This document shows, in pieces, positions 25,200 to 33,034 of a DNA stretch of 64,000 nucleotides; position 1 is the first letter of the stretch; each line of letters opens with the position of its first letter. The position numbers and the translations under genes were made by a program. The DNA is taken from positions 888,001 through 952,000 of the forward strand of contig NZ_ML058597.1 of NCBI RefSeq assembly GCF_003635165.1, read 5' to 3'. The notes under the pieces are model-generated. The model was not told the DNA's origin. It did not search any database and worked only from the letters and a program-made list of their open reading frames with translations. This stretch comes from Burkholderia sp. Nafp2/4-1b. Lineage in GTDB: Bacteria > Pseudomonadota > Gammaproteobacteria > Burkholderiales > Burkholderiaceae.

Positions 25200-25742
25200 G
25201 TGACTCGCAAGGCCAAGAAGGATCCATACAACGACCCGACCGGCGAATATAAAAATCAATGCGCGATCCGGATGAGCGTAATTTTCCACGCAATCGGCAG
25301 CGACATGAAGTCGTTTTCTCAGAAGGTATTGAAACCCATGCCGGGAAAACTGACGCTCGGACGCCTAGTCCTCAACGGCAAGGCAACTGCGACTCGCGCC
25401 TATGAACTCACCGAATGGTTGAAGCTTCGCCCATTCCTTGGCGTGGGCAAGCCGGAAAGCATCACCGGACAGGACTGGCAGGACAAGGTAAAGGGCCGCA
25501 CCGGTATCATCTATTTCTTCGGTTATTGGCGGCAGGACGGTGATTCGGCTGACGCATTCAGCGGCGGACATATCGATCTGTGGAACAAGGACACCCTCAC
25601 CCCCTCGGCCGCGTCGTTCTGGCGATTTCGGATCGGCGTGCCGGCCATGATCAACCCGCTCGAATATCTTCGCGGCCGGCGCGGGAATTGGTACTCGGAT
25701 CTGGCCGATTCGAAAGAAATACTCTTCTGGGAAGTTGAATGA
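25200..25742 (+). CDS. tae4: Tae4-type T6SS peptidoglycan amidase effector, N-terminally short
   Basis: The encoded 180 residues match the Tae4 family: catalytic Cys21 in KNQCAIRMS, HIDLWN with catalytic His124, and the typical GRTGIIYFFGYW segment before it. Tae4 enzymes are delivered by type VI secretion and cut gamma-D-Glu/meso-DAP bonds in rival cell walls. Family members usually have 10-25 more residues before the Cys motif. Here a GTG at 25200 without a ribosome site is the only plausible start, and no homologous N-terminus is visible in any frame upstream. The gene may be truncated by recombination, or it may begin with a rare short form. The next gene overlaps its stop by four bases. 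Confidence 0.8.
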   Translation: MTRKAKKDPYNDPTGEYKNQCAIRMSVIFHAIGSDMKSFSQKVLKPMPGKLTLGRLVLNGKATATRAYELTEWLKLRPFLGVGKPESITGQDWQDKVKGRTGIIYFFGYWRQDGDSADAFSGGHIDLWNKDTLTPSAASFWRFRIGVPAMINPLEYLRGRRGNWYSDLADSKEILFWEVE

Positions 25743-26074
25743 AACGGCTGACTGCCACCCTTGGTGGATTCATATGGGGCTTGCTGACTACCTGGGCATC
25801 CCTCTACGCGTTCAGCCGTATTCAATGGCCTGTTACGTCGTCCCATTCGACCGGCTGCAACGACATGGAGCACTGCGCCCCTCACGCCGTATTCGTGATC
25901 GGCCTGCTCGCGCTGACCTTGTGGCCGTCGGTTCTCTTTGCCGCAATTAACGCCGTCGCTTATCGGCGCTGGTCGTTGCGCAGATGGGGAACCGTGTTCG
26001 TTGCCGCTACGCTCTCTGTCGTCTTTTTTCATCTTGCGAGCTACGCTGCCTCCTCACTGGGTCTTTTCAGCTAA
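25739..26074 (+). CDS. Small membrane protein, possible immunity partner of Tae4
   Basis: This is a 111-residue protein with three hydrophobic segments (about 5-25, 48-70, 82-106). Its ATG overlaps the effector stop (ATGA), so the two are translationally coupled as effector-immunity pairs often are. Known Tai4 immunity proteins are soluble periplasmic proteins; this is not one. It could be a new immunity type, or an accessory membrane protein with the true Tai4 gene lost. I do not recognise its family. Codon use is less GC-biased than in surrounding genes. Confidence 0.7.
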   Translation: MKRLTATLGGFIWGLLTTWASLYAFSRIQWPVTSSHSTGCNDMEHCAPHAVFVIGLLALTLWPSVLFAAINAVAYRRWSLRRWGTVFVAATLSVVFFHLASYAASSLGLFS

Positions 26075-26085
26075 GTCGCATCGAC

Positions 26086-26118
26086 GAGGCGGCACGCTGC
26101 AGTTCGTGCTGCCGCCTC
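26086..26118 (+). terminator. Probable terminator after the effector cassette
   Basis: GAGGCGGCA (26086-26094) pairs with TGCCGCCTC (26110-26118), with two more pairs inside. The following CTCCTTTC is only weakly T-rich. It starts 12 bases after the stop of the membrane protein. Confidence 0.5.
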
Positions 26119-26212
26119 GCTCCTTTCACGATCCCCTCGCGCCATAGCCCCTTTGGCGCCACGTGTAGCGAGTCCACGTGCGCGCGTCACAACCACGGAT
26201 TTTCGCAAGTAC

Positions 26213-27070
26213 TCACCGCACCGCCTCGAACGCACTGATCATCAGCGCCCCCGCCGCAATCACCAGACACCCGCCCGCGCGACGCGGCGTCAGCCGCTCG
26301 CCGAGGTACACGCGCGCGATCAGCGCCGCGAACACCACGCTCGTCTCGCGCAGCGCCGACACCGGGCCCATCGGTGCGCGATCCATCGCCCAGATCACGA
26401 TCCCGTACGCGAGCGCCGCGAATACGCCGCCGCATGCGGCCTTCGCCGTTTCGCCGACATCCTGCGTGAGCCGCAGCGAGCCCGCGCGCAGCCGGTAGTA
26501 CGCGGCCATCAGCAACCCCGTCAGCGCGAACATCCACGCGGTATAGCCGACCGTGCTGCCGCTTTCCCGCACGCCGATCCCGTCGACCACGCTGTACGCG
26601 GCGATCGAGACGCCGGTCGCGAACGCCGTCGGCAGCACCTGCGCCATCCGGTGCCGAGCGCCGCGCCCGCGATCGAGCCCGATCGCCAGGATGCCGGCGC
26701 AGATCAGCACGAGCCCACCTTGCGCGCCGGTATTCAAATGCTCGCCCGCGAACGCCGCCGCGCCCAGCGTGACGAGCAGCGGCGCGGTGCCGCGCGCGAC
26801 CGGATACGCGACGCTCAGGTCGCCGTGCTCGTAAGCGCGCACCAGCAATAACGTATAGACGACGTGGATCACGGCCGACGCGACGACACACGCCCAACTC
26901 GCGGGCGTAATCGGCGCGGCGGCGGGCAGGAACAGCAGCGCGAACAGCCCGATCGCGATCTGCAGCACCGTGGCCGAGCGCAGCCGGTCGCCGCTGCTGC
27001 GCACGAGCGCATTCCATGACGCATGCAGGAACGCGGCACACAGGACGGCGAACAGGACGGGAATCGGCAC
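26213..27070 (-). CDS. EamA/DMT-superfamily transporter
   Basis: This is a 285-residue membrane protein with about ten hydrophobic segments in two EamA repeats. The second ends ALRETSVVFAALIARVYLGERLTPRR, the usual signature. It should export small metabolites; the substrate is unknown. The GTG at 27070 (VPIPVLFAVL) is chosen because it lies directly before the first membrane segment. An ATG at 27124 would add 18 highly basic residues. Neither has a good ribosome site. Confidence 0.85.
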   Translation of the reverse strand: MPIPVLFAVLCAAFLHASWNALVRSSGDRLRSATVLQIAIGLFALLFLPAAAPITPASWACVVASAVIHVVYTLLLVRAYEHGDLSVAYPVARGTAPLLVTLGAAAFAGEHLNTGAQGGLVLICAGILAIGLDRGRGARHRMAQVLPTAFATGVSIAAYSVVDGIGVRESGSTVGYTAWMFALTGLLMAAYYRLRAGSLRLTQDVGETAKAACGGVFAALAYGIVIWAMDRAPMGPVSALRETSVVFAALIARVYLGERLTPRRAGGCLVIAAGALMISAFEAVR

Positions 27071-27460
27071 GTTGAATACTCGCTGACGGCCGGCAACGCG
27101 AAATCGTCGCCGCAGGCCGATCATCGTATGAATGCGTCACCGTATTGTCAAAAAAGCCCATCACGCGGCCTCCGGGACGACTCGGCCCGCCGCGCGCGGT
27201 CGCCCGCCCGGCGCGGCCTTCGCGGCGATCACCGGGCGCGCGGTCGCATGTGTGATCGGGGATGCCCCTTTCCGCTGTCTTTCGCGGGCCGTCGCGCCGT
27301 AATGGAATCGATACCGCAGCGCAACCGTCGCGAAACCGCTCCGCCCCCATATCTTCATGCCGGGCTGTTTCAATGCCGATGCTCCGTCACGAGCTCCGCG
27401 CCGAACCGACACGGCGACGGGGCCGCTCTCCACCATCGAAAACCTACCTGGAGTTTCGCG
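27071..27460. other. Divergent intergenic region before acpA
   Basis: These 390 bases are moderately GC-rich, with a short A-run near 27150. They should contain promoters for the DMT transporter and for acpA. No phosphate-box pattern is clear enough to report, and I see no small gene. Confidence 0.4.
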
Positions 27461-29134
27461 ATGTTCCGTCAAGCCTTGCTCGTCACCGCCTGCGCCGGCG
27501 CAGCACTTGCGCTGTTCGCCTGCGGCGGCAGCGACGATCCCACGTCGACGCCCGCCGTGTCGTCGCAGGACGCGCTGCAGACCGCCACGCCGATCAAGCA
27601 CGTCGTCGTGATCTACGGCGAAAACGTGTCGTTCGACCACTACTTCGGCACCTACCCGAACGCGTCGAACCCGGCCGGCGAACCGGCCTTCACCGCGAAG
27701 TCCGGCACGCCGACGATCAACGGCCTCACGGGCACGCTGCTCACCGCGAACCCGAACTTCACGAACACGGCCAACGGCACCGACGCCGCGAACCCCTTCC
27801 GCCTCGACCGCACGCAGGCCGCGACCGCCGACCAGAACCACGCATACACGGCCGAGCAGCAGGCGGAGGACAACGGCCTCGCCGACCTGTTCCCGAAATA
27901 CACCGGCAAGGGCTCGTCCGGCGGCGCCGGCGCGTTCGGCACGAAGGGCCAGGTGATGGGCTACTTCGACGGCAACACCGTCACCGCGCTGTGGAACTAC
28001 GCGCAACGCTTCGCGATGAGCGACAACGCCTATACGACGGTCTACGGCCCGTCGACGCCGGGCGCGCTGAACGTCGTGTCCGGCCAGACCAACGGGATGC
28101 AGATCGTCAAGACGTCGAAGCAGCCGTCGACGCTCGCCGCCACGTCGTACTACATCAACGACGGCCAGGGCGGCTTCACGATGATCAACGACGTCGATCC
28201 GGGCTACGACGTGTGCTCAAGCACGACCGACCAGGCGATGATGAGCGGCAAGAACATCGGCGACCTGCTGAACGCCGCGAAGATCACGTGGGGCGGCTTC
28301 ATGGGCGGCTTCAACCTGTCGACGACCAACAGCAACGGCACGAGCGGCTGCAGCCGCAGCACGGTCGCCACCGCCGTGAACGCCGCGACGGCCGACTACA
28401 TCCCGCACCACAACTGGTTCCAGTACTACGCGTCGACCGCGAACCCGCAGCACACGCGCCCGAGCTCGGTCGCGGCGATCGGCTCGAGCGTCCAGGCCGA
28501 CGGCAAGACGGCCGAACCGGCGAACCACCAGTACGACAGCGACGACTTCTTCGCGGCCGTGAAGGCCGGCAACTTCCCGTCGGTCAGCTTCCTGAAGGCA
28601 CCAGCCGCGCAGGACGGGCATGCAGGCTACTCGGATCCGCTCGACGAGCAGGCGTTCGTCACGAAGGTCGTCAACTTCCTGCAGCAGCAACCCGACTGGC
28701 AGAACACGGCCGTGATCGTCACGTATGACGACTCGGACGGCTGGTACGACCACGCGTATACGACACCGACCCACGCGTCGTCCGACGCGGTCGACCAGGT
28801 CAACGGCAACGGCCAGTGCGGCTCGGGCGGCACCACCGGCGTGAACGGCGGCACCGTGAACGGCCGCTGCGGCCCCGGCGTGCGGATTCCGCTCGTCGTG
28901 ATCTCGCCGTACGCGAAGCAGAACTACGTCGACCACACGATGATCGACCAGGCGTCCGTCGTGCGCTTCATCGAGGACAACTGGCTCGGCGGCCAGCGCA
29001 TCGGCGGCGGTTCGTTCGATGCGTCGGCCGGCGACCTGCGCGGGCTGTTCGACTTCGCGTCGAAGCCGAACACGGCGCCGCTGTATCTCGATCCGACGCT
29101 GGGCACCGTGCTGAGCGCGGCGCCGTCGATCTGA
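27461..29134 (+). CDS. acpA: AcpA-type acid phosphatase / phosphoesterase lipoprotein
   Basis: This is a 557-residue phosphoesterase of the AcpA/phospholipase C superfamily. It has a lipoprotein signal peptide with lipobox LFAC (Cys21), so the product should be lipid-anchored outside the inner membrane. Metal-binding motifs are visible: the early IKHVVVIYGENVSFDHYFGT with the nucleophile region, NHAYTAEQ, the later HAGYSDPLDEQ and VIVTYDDSDGWYDH. These enzymes hydrolyse phosphomonoesters in the envelope. GGAG at the right spacing sets the start. A di-heme peroxidase gene follows on the same strand after 109 bases with a terminator in between. Confidence 0.92.
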   Translation: MFRQALLVTACAGAALALFACGGSDDPTSTPAVSSQDALQTATPIKHVVVIYGENVSFDHYFGTYPNASNPAGEPAFTAKSGTPTINGLTGTLLTANPNFTNTANGTDAANPFRLDRTQAATADQNHAYTAEQQAEDNGLADLFPKYTGKGSSGGAGAFGTKGQVMGYFDGNTVTALWNYAQRFAMSDNAYTTVYGPSTPGALNVVSGQTNGMQIVKTSKQPSTLAATSYYINDGQGGFTMINDVDPGYDVCSSTTDQAMMSGKNIGDLLNAAKITWGGFMGGFNLSTTNSNGTSGCSRSTVATAVNAATADYIPHHNWFQYYASTANPQHTRPSSVAAIGSSVQADGKTAEPANHQYDSDDFFAAVKAGNFPSVSFLKAPAAQDGHAGYSDPLDEQAFVTKVVNFLQQQPDWQNTAVIVTYDDSDGWYDHAYTTPTHASSDAVDQVNGNGQCGSGGTTGVNGGTVNGRCGPGVRIPLVVISPYAKQNYVDHTMIDQASVVRFIEDNWLGGQRIGGGSFDASAGDLRGLFDFASKPNTAPLYLDPTLGTVLSAAPSI

Positions 29135-29167
29135 CCGGCATCGCGTAACCGGCAACAGCAAGCAGCA

Positions 29168-29196
29168 GGCCGGCGCAGCGTGCGCCGGCCGTTTCC
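29168..29196 (+). terminator. Intrinsic terminator after acpA
   Basis: GGCCGGCGCA and TGCGCCGGCC form a perfect 10-bp stem with a GCG loop, followed by GTTTCC. It lies 34 bases past the acpA stop. Confidence 0.65.
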
Positions 29197-29243
29197 ATTC
29201 GACGTGCCGCGCCGACGCGGCGCCCCGACTTTCGACCGCCAGC

Positions 29244-30650
29244 ATGACAGCTCGTCCCGCGCTCCCGTCCTCCGACACAGCCGGCGCCGACGCGCCGCGT
29301 TCCCCTGCCCGCGCGGCGTTCGCGCTCGGCGCGGCCGTGCTCGGCTACGCCGCGTTCGCGATCGCGTTCCCGGCCCGTACGCCGGCGGCGATCGGCGACG
29401 TCGTCGCCGACTGGACGGGTGCGAATCCGCATCCGGTCGTGTTGCAGCGCCCCGCCGCGCAGCCGTTGTCGGCCGTCGCGCAACTCGGACGCGCGCTGTT
29501 CGTGGATCCGTCGCTGTCGGCCTCGGGCAAGCAGTCGTGCGCGTCGTGCCACAGCCCCGATCATGCGTACGCTCCGCCGAACGGGCTCGACGTGCAGCCG
29601 GGCGGCCTCGCGATGACGCAGCAGGGCTACCGCCCGCCGCCGTCGCTGATGTACCTGTATCGCCAGCCCAACTTCAGCATCGGCCCCGATGCCGGCGAAA
29701 ACGACGCGGCGCCGAGCGTCGCGCAGCAGGCTGCGTCGGCGGCCGGTGTCGTGAAGGCGCAGAAGGTGGCCGGCACGTCGGCCGCGCCGCAGCTCGTGCC
29801 GCAAGGCGGGATGTTCTGGGACGGCCGCGCCGATACGTTGCAGCAGCAGGCGTTCGGGCCGCTGCTGAATCCGGTCGAAATGGCGAACGCGAGCATCGAC
29901 GATGTTGCGCGCAAGCTCGCGCAGTCGCCGCATCGCGCGCAGTTCGAGCAGCTGTTCGGTGCGCGCGTGTTCTCCACGCCGCAGCTCGCGGTGTCGGAGG
30001 CGATGTTCGCGATCGCGCGCTATCAGGTCGAGGATCCGTCGTTCCATCCGTACGACAGCAAGTACGACCGCTGGCTCGAAGGCCGCGCGCGCTTGACGCA
30101 GGCCGAGTTGCGCGGGCTGCGGCTCTTCAACGATCCGGACAAGGCGAATTGCGCGGGCTGCCACCTGTCGAAGCCCGGCAAGGACGGCCTGCCGCCGATG
30201 TTTACCGACTATCAGTACGAGGCACTCGGCGCGCCGCGCAACCGCACGCTCGCGCAGAACCGCAACCCGGCGTTCTACGATCTCGGCGTGTGCGGGCCGT
30301 TCCGCGAGGATCTCAAGGACCAGACGCAGTATTGCGGGATGTTCCTCACGCCGACGCTGCGTAACGCGGCGACGCGCCACGTGTTCTTCCACAACGGCGT
30401 GTTCCATACGCTCGACCAGGTGATGGCGTTCTACAATGAGCGCAGCATCTCGCCGCAGAAGTTCTATTCGCGCGGCGCGGACGGCAAGGTCGACGTGTAC
30501 GACGACATTCCGGCGAAGTACCGCGCGAACGTCGACGTGACCGATGCGCCGTTCGACCGCAAGCCCGGCGACAAGCCCGCGATGACCGCGCAGGACATCA
30601 AGGATATCGAAGCGTTTCTCGGCACGCTCAATGACGAGCCCGCACGCTGA
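29244..30650 (+). CDS. Di-heme cytochrome c peroxidase family protein (MauG/CcpA group)
   Basis: This 468-residue protein has an N-terminal membrane anchor or uncleaved signal (about 25-44). Two heme c sites follow: C99-A-S-C-H103 and C303-A-G-C-H307, in a cytochrome c peroxidase fold (QLGRALFVDPSLSASGKQSCASCH; MFWDGRADTLQQQAFGPLLNPVEM). It acts in the periplasm, reducing peroxide or modifying a protein in MauG fashion. The gene lies right behind acpA, a pairing that may be functional. The ribosome site is weak. Confidence 0.9.
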   Translation: MTARPALPSSDTAGADAPRSPARAAFALGAAVLGYAAFAIAFPARTPAAIGDVVADWTGANPHPVVLQRPAAQPLSAVAQLGRALFVDPSLSASGKQSCASCHSPDHAYAPPNGLDVQPGGLAMTQQGYRPPPSLMYLYRQPNFSIGPDAGENDAAPSVAQQAASAAGVVKAQKVAGTSAAPQLVPQGGMFWDGRADTLQQQAFGPLLNPVEMANASIDDVARKLAQSPHRAQFEQLFGARVFSTPQLAVSEAMFAIARYQVEDPSFHPYDSKYDRWLEGRARLTQAELRGLRLFNDPDKANCAGCHLSKPGKDGLPPMFTDYQYEALGAPRNRTLAQNRNPAFYDLGVCGPFREDLKDQTQYCGMFLTPTLRNAATRHVFFHNGVFHTLDQVMAFYNERSISPQKFYSRGADGKVDVYDDIPAKYRANVDVTDAPFDRKPGDKPAMTAQDIKDIEAFLGTLNDEPAR

Positions 30651-30674
30651 CGGTTGGCTTGCCGCCGCGTCTGG

Positions 30675-31169
30675 TCAGCGCTGCGCGCGGATGCACAGGA
30701 AGGCCGGCGCCAGCGACAGCTCCGCATGGAGCCGCTCCGACACGGCCTTCATCTCGGGCAGCGGCGTGGGTTCGACGAACCGGTCGAGCCGCCAGCCGGC
30801 GTCGGCGAGCGCATTCAGGATGTCGGCAAGCGGCCGGCGCCATGCTTCGACGTAGGGCTTCGGTTCGCCGAAACCCGACCAGTGGAAGCCGAAGCGGCTC
30901 GTATCGAAGTACGTGCCTTCCCCGCGCGTGCGCTCGTCCATCCAGTCGCGCATCGGGTGCGCCATCGAGAACACCAGCGTGGCACCGGGCCGCGACACGC
31001 GCCTGAATTCACGCAGCGTCGGCACGAGGTCGCGCACGTAGTCGAGCGCAAGCGAACACAGGATCTTGTCGAACGAAGCGTTCGGCAGCCAGTCGAGCGG
31101 CGCCGCGAGATCGCCCTCGGCGACGTCGACCGAAAGCCCCGCGCAACGCGCCTTTGCGAGGGCAACCAT
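30675..31169 (-). pseudogene. SAM-dependent methyltransferase, 5' end missing
   Basis: The 164 residues from the first Met correspond to the C-terminal two thirds of a class I methyltransferase: DLAAPLDWLPNASFDKILCSLALDYVRDL, then REFRRVSRPGATLVFSMAHP, then a C-terminal domain. The glycine-rich SAM motif I and everything before it are absent. Reading the frame back, family-like text stops around GCSPAMVALAKAR (near 31190), right where the hipA stop codon region begins (31218). No methyltransferase N-terminus appears on the far side of hipBA. It is therefore a remnant and should not bind SAM. Confidence 0.8.
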
Positions 31170-31217
31170 CGCAGGCGAACAGCCTCTGGCCGCTTCGCTT
31201 TCTGCAACCCCGTGGCA

Positions 31218-32477
31218 CTAGCGCAGCAGCGCAACGTTCTCGTCGATTCGACGTTGAATGTCCAACAGGGTGTCTTCGGTGATGATCCCCTCGTAGCGGC
31301 GCTTCGCAATGGCCGTAAATCGGCTGGCCACTCCGCACATTCCGTCGATCATGTCGCCGGCAGCGGCTGCGGAAAGCTCCGCTTCGTTTGCCAGTCCGAG
31401 CAATGCCGCTCGGTCGATCCGCAGCGCCTCGCCCATGACGTCCATCTGGTGATAACCGCCCGGCCCCTCGCAGAATGTAACGTCGTAGGCCGGCGCGAGC
31501 TTCCACTCGCCGGATCGCGACATGACGTACGCGAAGTTCTTCGGATGATCGTCGCGATTGTTGAACGCGACATTGAAGACAGCCCGTTCGAACGCCCGCG
31601 CCTTCTCGCGTACGTCATTGGTGCACATGTGAGTCGCACGCAGAAAATTCACGTAATCGAGCGCACCTGGCGTTTTGTAATCGGCGCCGGTGAACGCGGC
31701 AACGCTTTGCATGGGCACGCGCAGACCGTCCCGACGATCGAAACGCCTGGACGCGAATGCCGCCATCCCGTCTGGCAGATTGAAATGCAGCGTGTCGGGG
31801 GTCTCGATGCCGCACATGCGCAAGCACTCGGCGTAGACCATTTCGATCGCGCACACCTCGGGATGCTCTTGCCGAGCCGGGAACTTGACCAGCCACGCTT
31901 CAAAACCCGCCACCGCGGCCGTGGTAAAAACGCCGGACTCCGGATCACGGTAGACCAGGGCCTTTGGCCTGGCGCCTTGCGGAGAACCGCCGACCTGCAG
32001 CAGTTGATGAAGGAATTCGCCGCCCTCGCCATTGAGGACGTCCTGTACCTCGGCCGCGAGCCGATCGAGAGGAATATCCGGCTGCGGTGCCTGGATCTCG
32101 GGCACGACCGGCTCGAACGACATGGCCCCCATCGCATGGTTGCCAATGTAAGCCAACCGCTCCAGCGGCCCGATACGTGCCGCGTTGAGACCGCGGCGTT
32201 TGAACAAGCGGTCCATCAGCAACATGCCCCATCCGTCGGGCAGTGCGTCATAGACCGGTCCGGGCAATCCCAGCTGGTGGGACGGGAAGTCCCTGCGCAG
32301 CTTCGCGCCGTGCAATGGGAGCGTATAAGACGACAGTTCCAGCCCCCTCTTGCGCGCGTCATCGCTATATTCGAATACGATCAACGGGCGCCCCGTGATC
32401 GCCGTCGTGGAGACCATCGATCCCCACAGCCAGTGCTCTCCCCAGCCGTCGTAGTAGACATCGATCCGCTCGATCAT
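31218..32477 (-). CDS. hipA: HipA-type serine/threonine kinase toxin
   Basis: This is a 419-residue HipA-fold kinase. It has an N-terminal HipA_N domain, a glycine-rich loop GGSPQGARPKALV (about 163-175), the ATP lysine in WLVKFP (Lys198), a catalytic loop N307-R-D-D-H and the metal Asp332 (APAYDV). HipA toxins phosphorylate aminoacyl-tRNA synthetases and induce dormancy; the target here is unknown. Its ATG overlaps the hipB stop in ATGA, the standard antitoxin-first arrangement. GC content is lower than in the neighbours, fitting recent acquisition. The gene ends next to a decapitated methyltransferase. Confidence 0.93.
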   Translation of the reverse strand: MIERIDVYYDGWGEHWLWGSMVSTTAITGRPLIVFEYSDDARKRGLELSSYTLPLHGAKLRRDFPSHQLGLPGPVYDALPDGWGMLLMDRLFKRRGLNAARIGPLERLAYIGNHAMGAMSFEPVVPEIQAPQPDIPLDRLAAEVQDVLNGEGGEFLHQLLQVGGSPQGARPKALVYRDPESGVFTTAAVAGFEAWLVKFPARQEHPEVCAIEMVYAECLRMCGIETPDTLHFNLPDGMAAFASRRFDRRDGLRVPMQSVAAFTGADYKTPGALDYVNFLRATHMCTNDVREKARAFERAVFNVAFNNRDDHPKNFAYVMSRSGEWKLAPAYDVTFCEGPGGYHQMDVMGEALRIDRAALLGLANEAELSAAAAGDMIDGMCGVASRFTAIAKRRYEGIITEDTLLDIQRRIDENVALLR

Positions 32478-32788
32478 TTCTGGTTGCCCCTCTTCACGCG
32501 CTGACGTTTGGCACTTTGTTCATAGCGGTGAACGTCTTCCAGGCTATCGAGCTTCGGCAGGAAGAGTCCTTCGAGTTCCTTGCTTCGTCCCAGGACCATC
32601 GCTACACGGACGACTGTCTCGAGGCTCACATTGCGTCCGGCTTCCAGGTTGGACACGGTATTGGCACCGACGCCGGCCCGCGCGGCTACGTCGCTCTGCG
32701 TCAGTTGCAACGCCAGCCGCTCCGTGCGAAGCCGCGCGCAAAGCAGTGTGACGATTTCATCGGGCTTGCGGAAACTTAATTCCAACAT
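32474..32788 (-). CDS. hipB: HipB-type antitoxin, helix-turn-helix
   Basis: This is a 104-residue protein with an XRE/Cro helix-turn-helix at about 20-75 (RLALQLTQSDVAARAGVGANTVSNLEAGRNVSLETVVRVAMVLG) and a basic C-terminal tail. It should neutralise HipA and repress the operon. Inverted repeats between 32805 and 32842 upstream are the likely operator. Confidence 0.92.
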   Translation of the reverse strand: MLELSFRKPDEIVTLLCARLRTERLALQLTQSDVAARAGVGANTVSNLEAGRNVSLETVVRVAMVLGRSKELEGLFLPKLDSLEDVHRYEQSAKRQRVKRGNQK

Positions 32789-32804
32789 AGTGGGTCTTCT
32801 GGCG

Positions 32805-32842
32805 CTATAGCTCTCATAACTCCCAATATTATAGAGTTATAG
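32805..32842. promoter_or_regulatory. hipBA operator-promoter with inverted repeats
   Basis: ATAACTC (32816-32822) and GAGTTAT (32834-32840) form a dyad with an AT-rich 11-base centre. CTATA and TATAG extend it outward. It lies 27-50 bases upstream of the hipB start, where HipB-type autorepressors bind. The AT-rich centre could hold the -10 element. Confidence 0.6.
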
Positions 32843-33034
32843 GTGCGATGCACTCAAGAAAGATAATTCCCGATTGTTGTTCCTTATGACGGGATTTGGG
32901 TTGTTAAGCCACTTCAGCGCGTAATTAACGTATCCACGACGCGTGCGCTTCCCATACCAAGGGAAGTCCTCAAACGCGCCACGTCGTGCCACGGATCGTC
33001 GCGCTCGTCGACGCGTAGCGGGGCCAGCCGTGAG

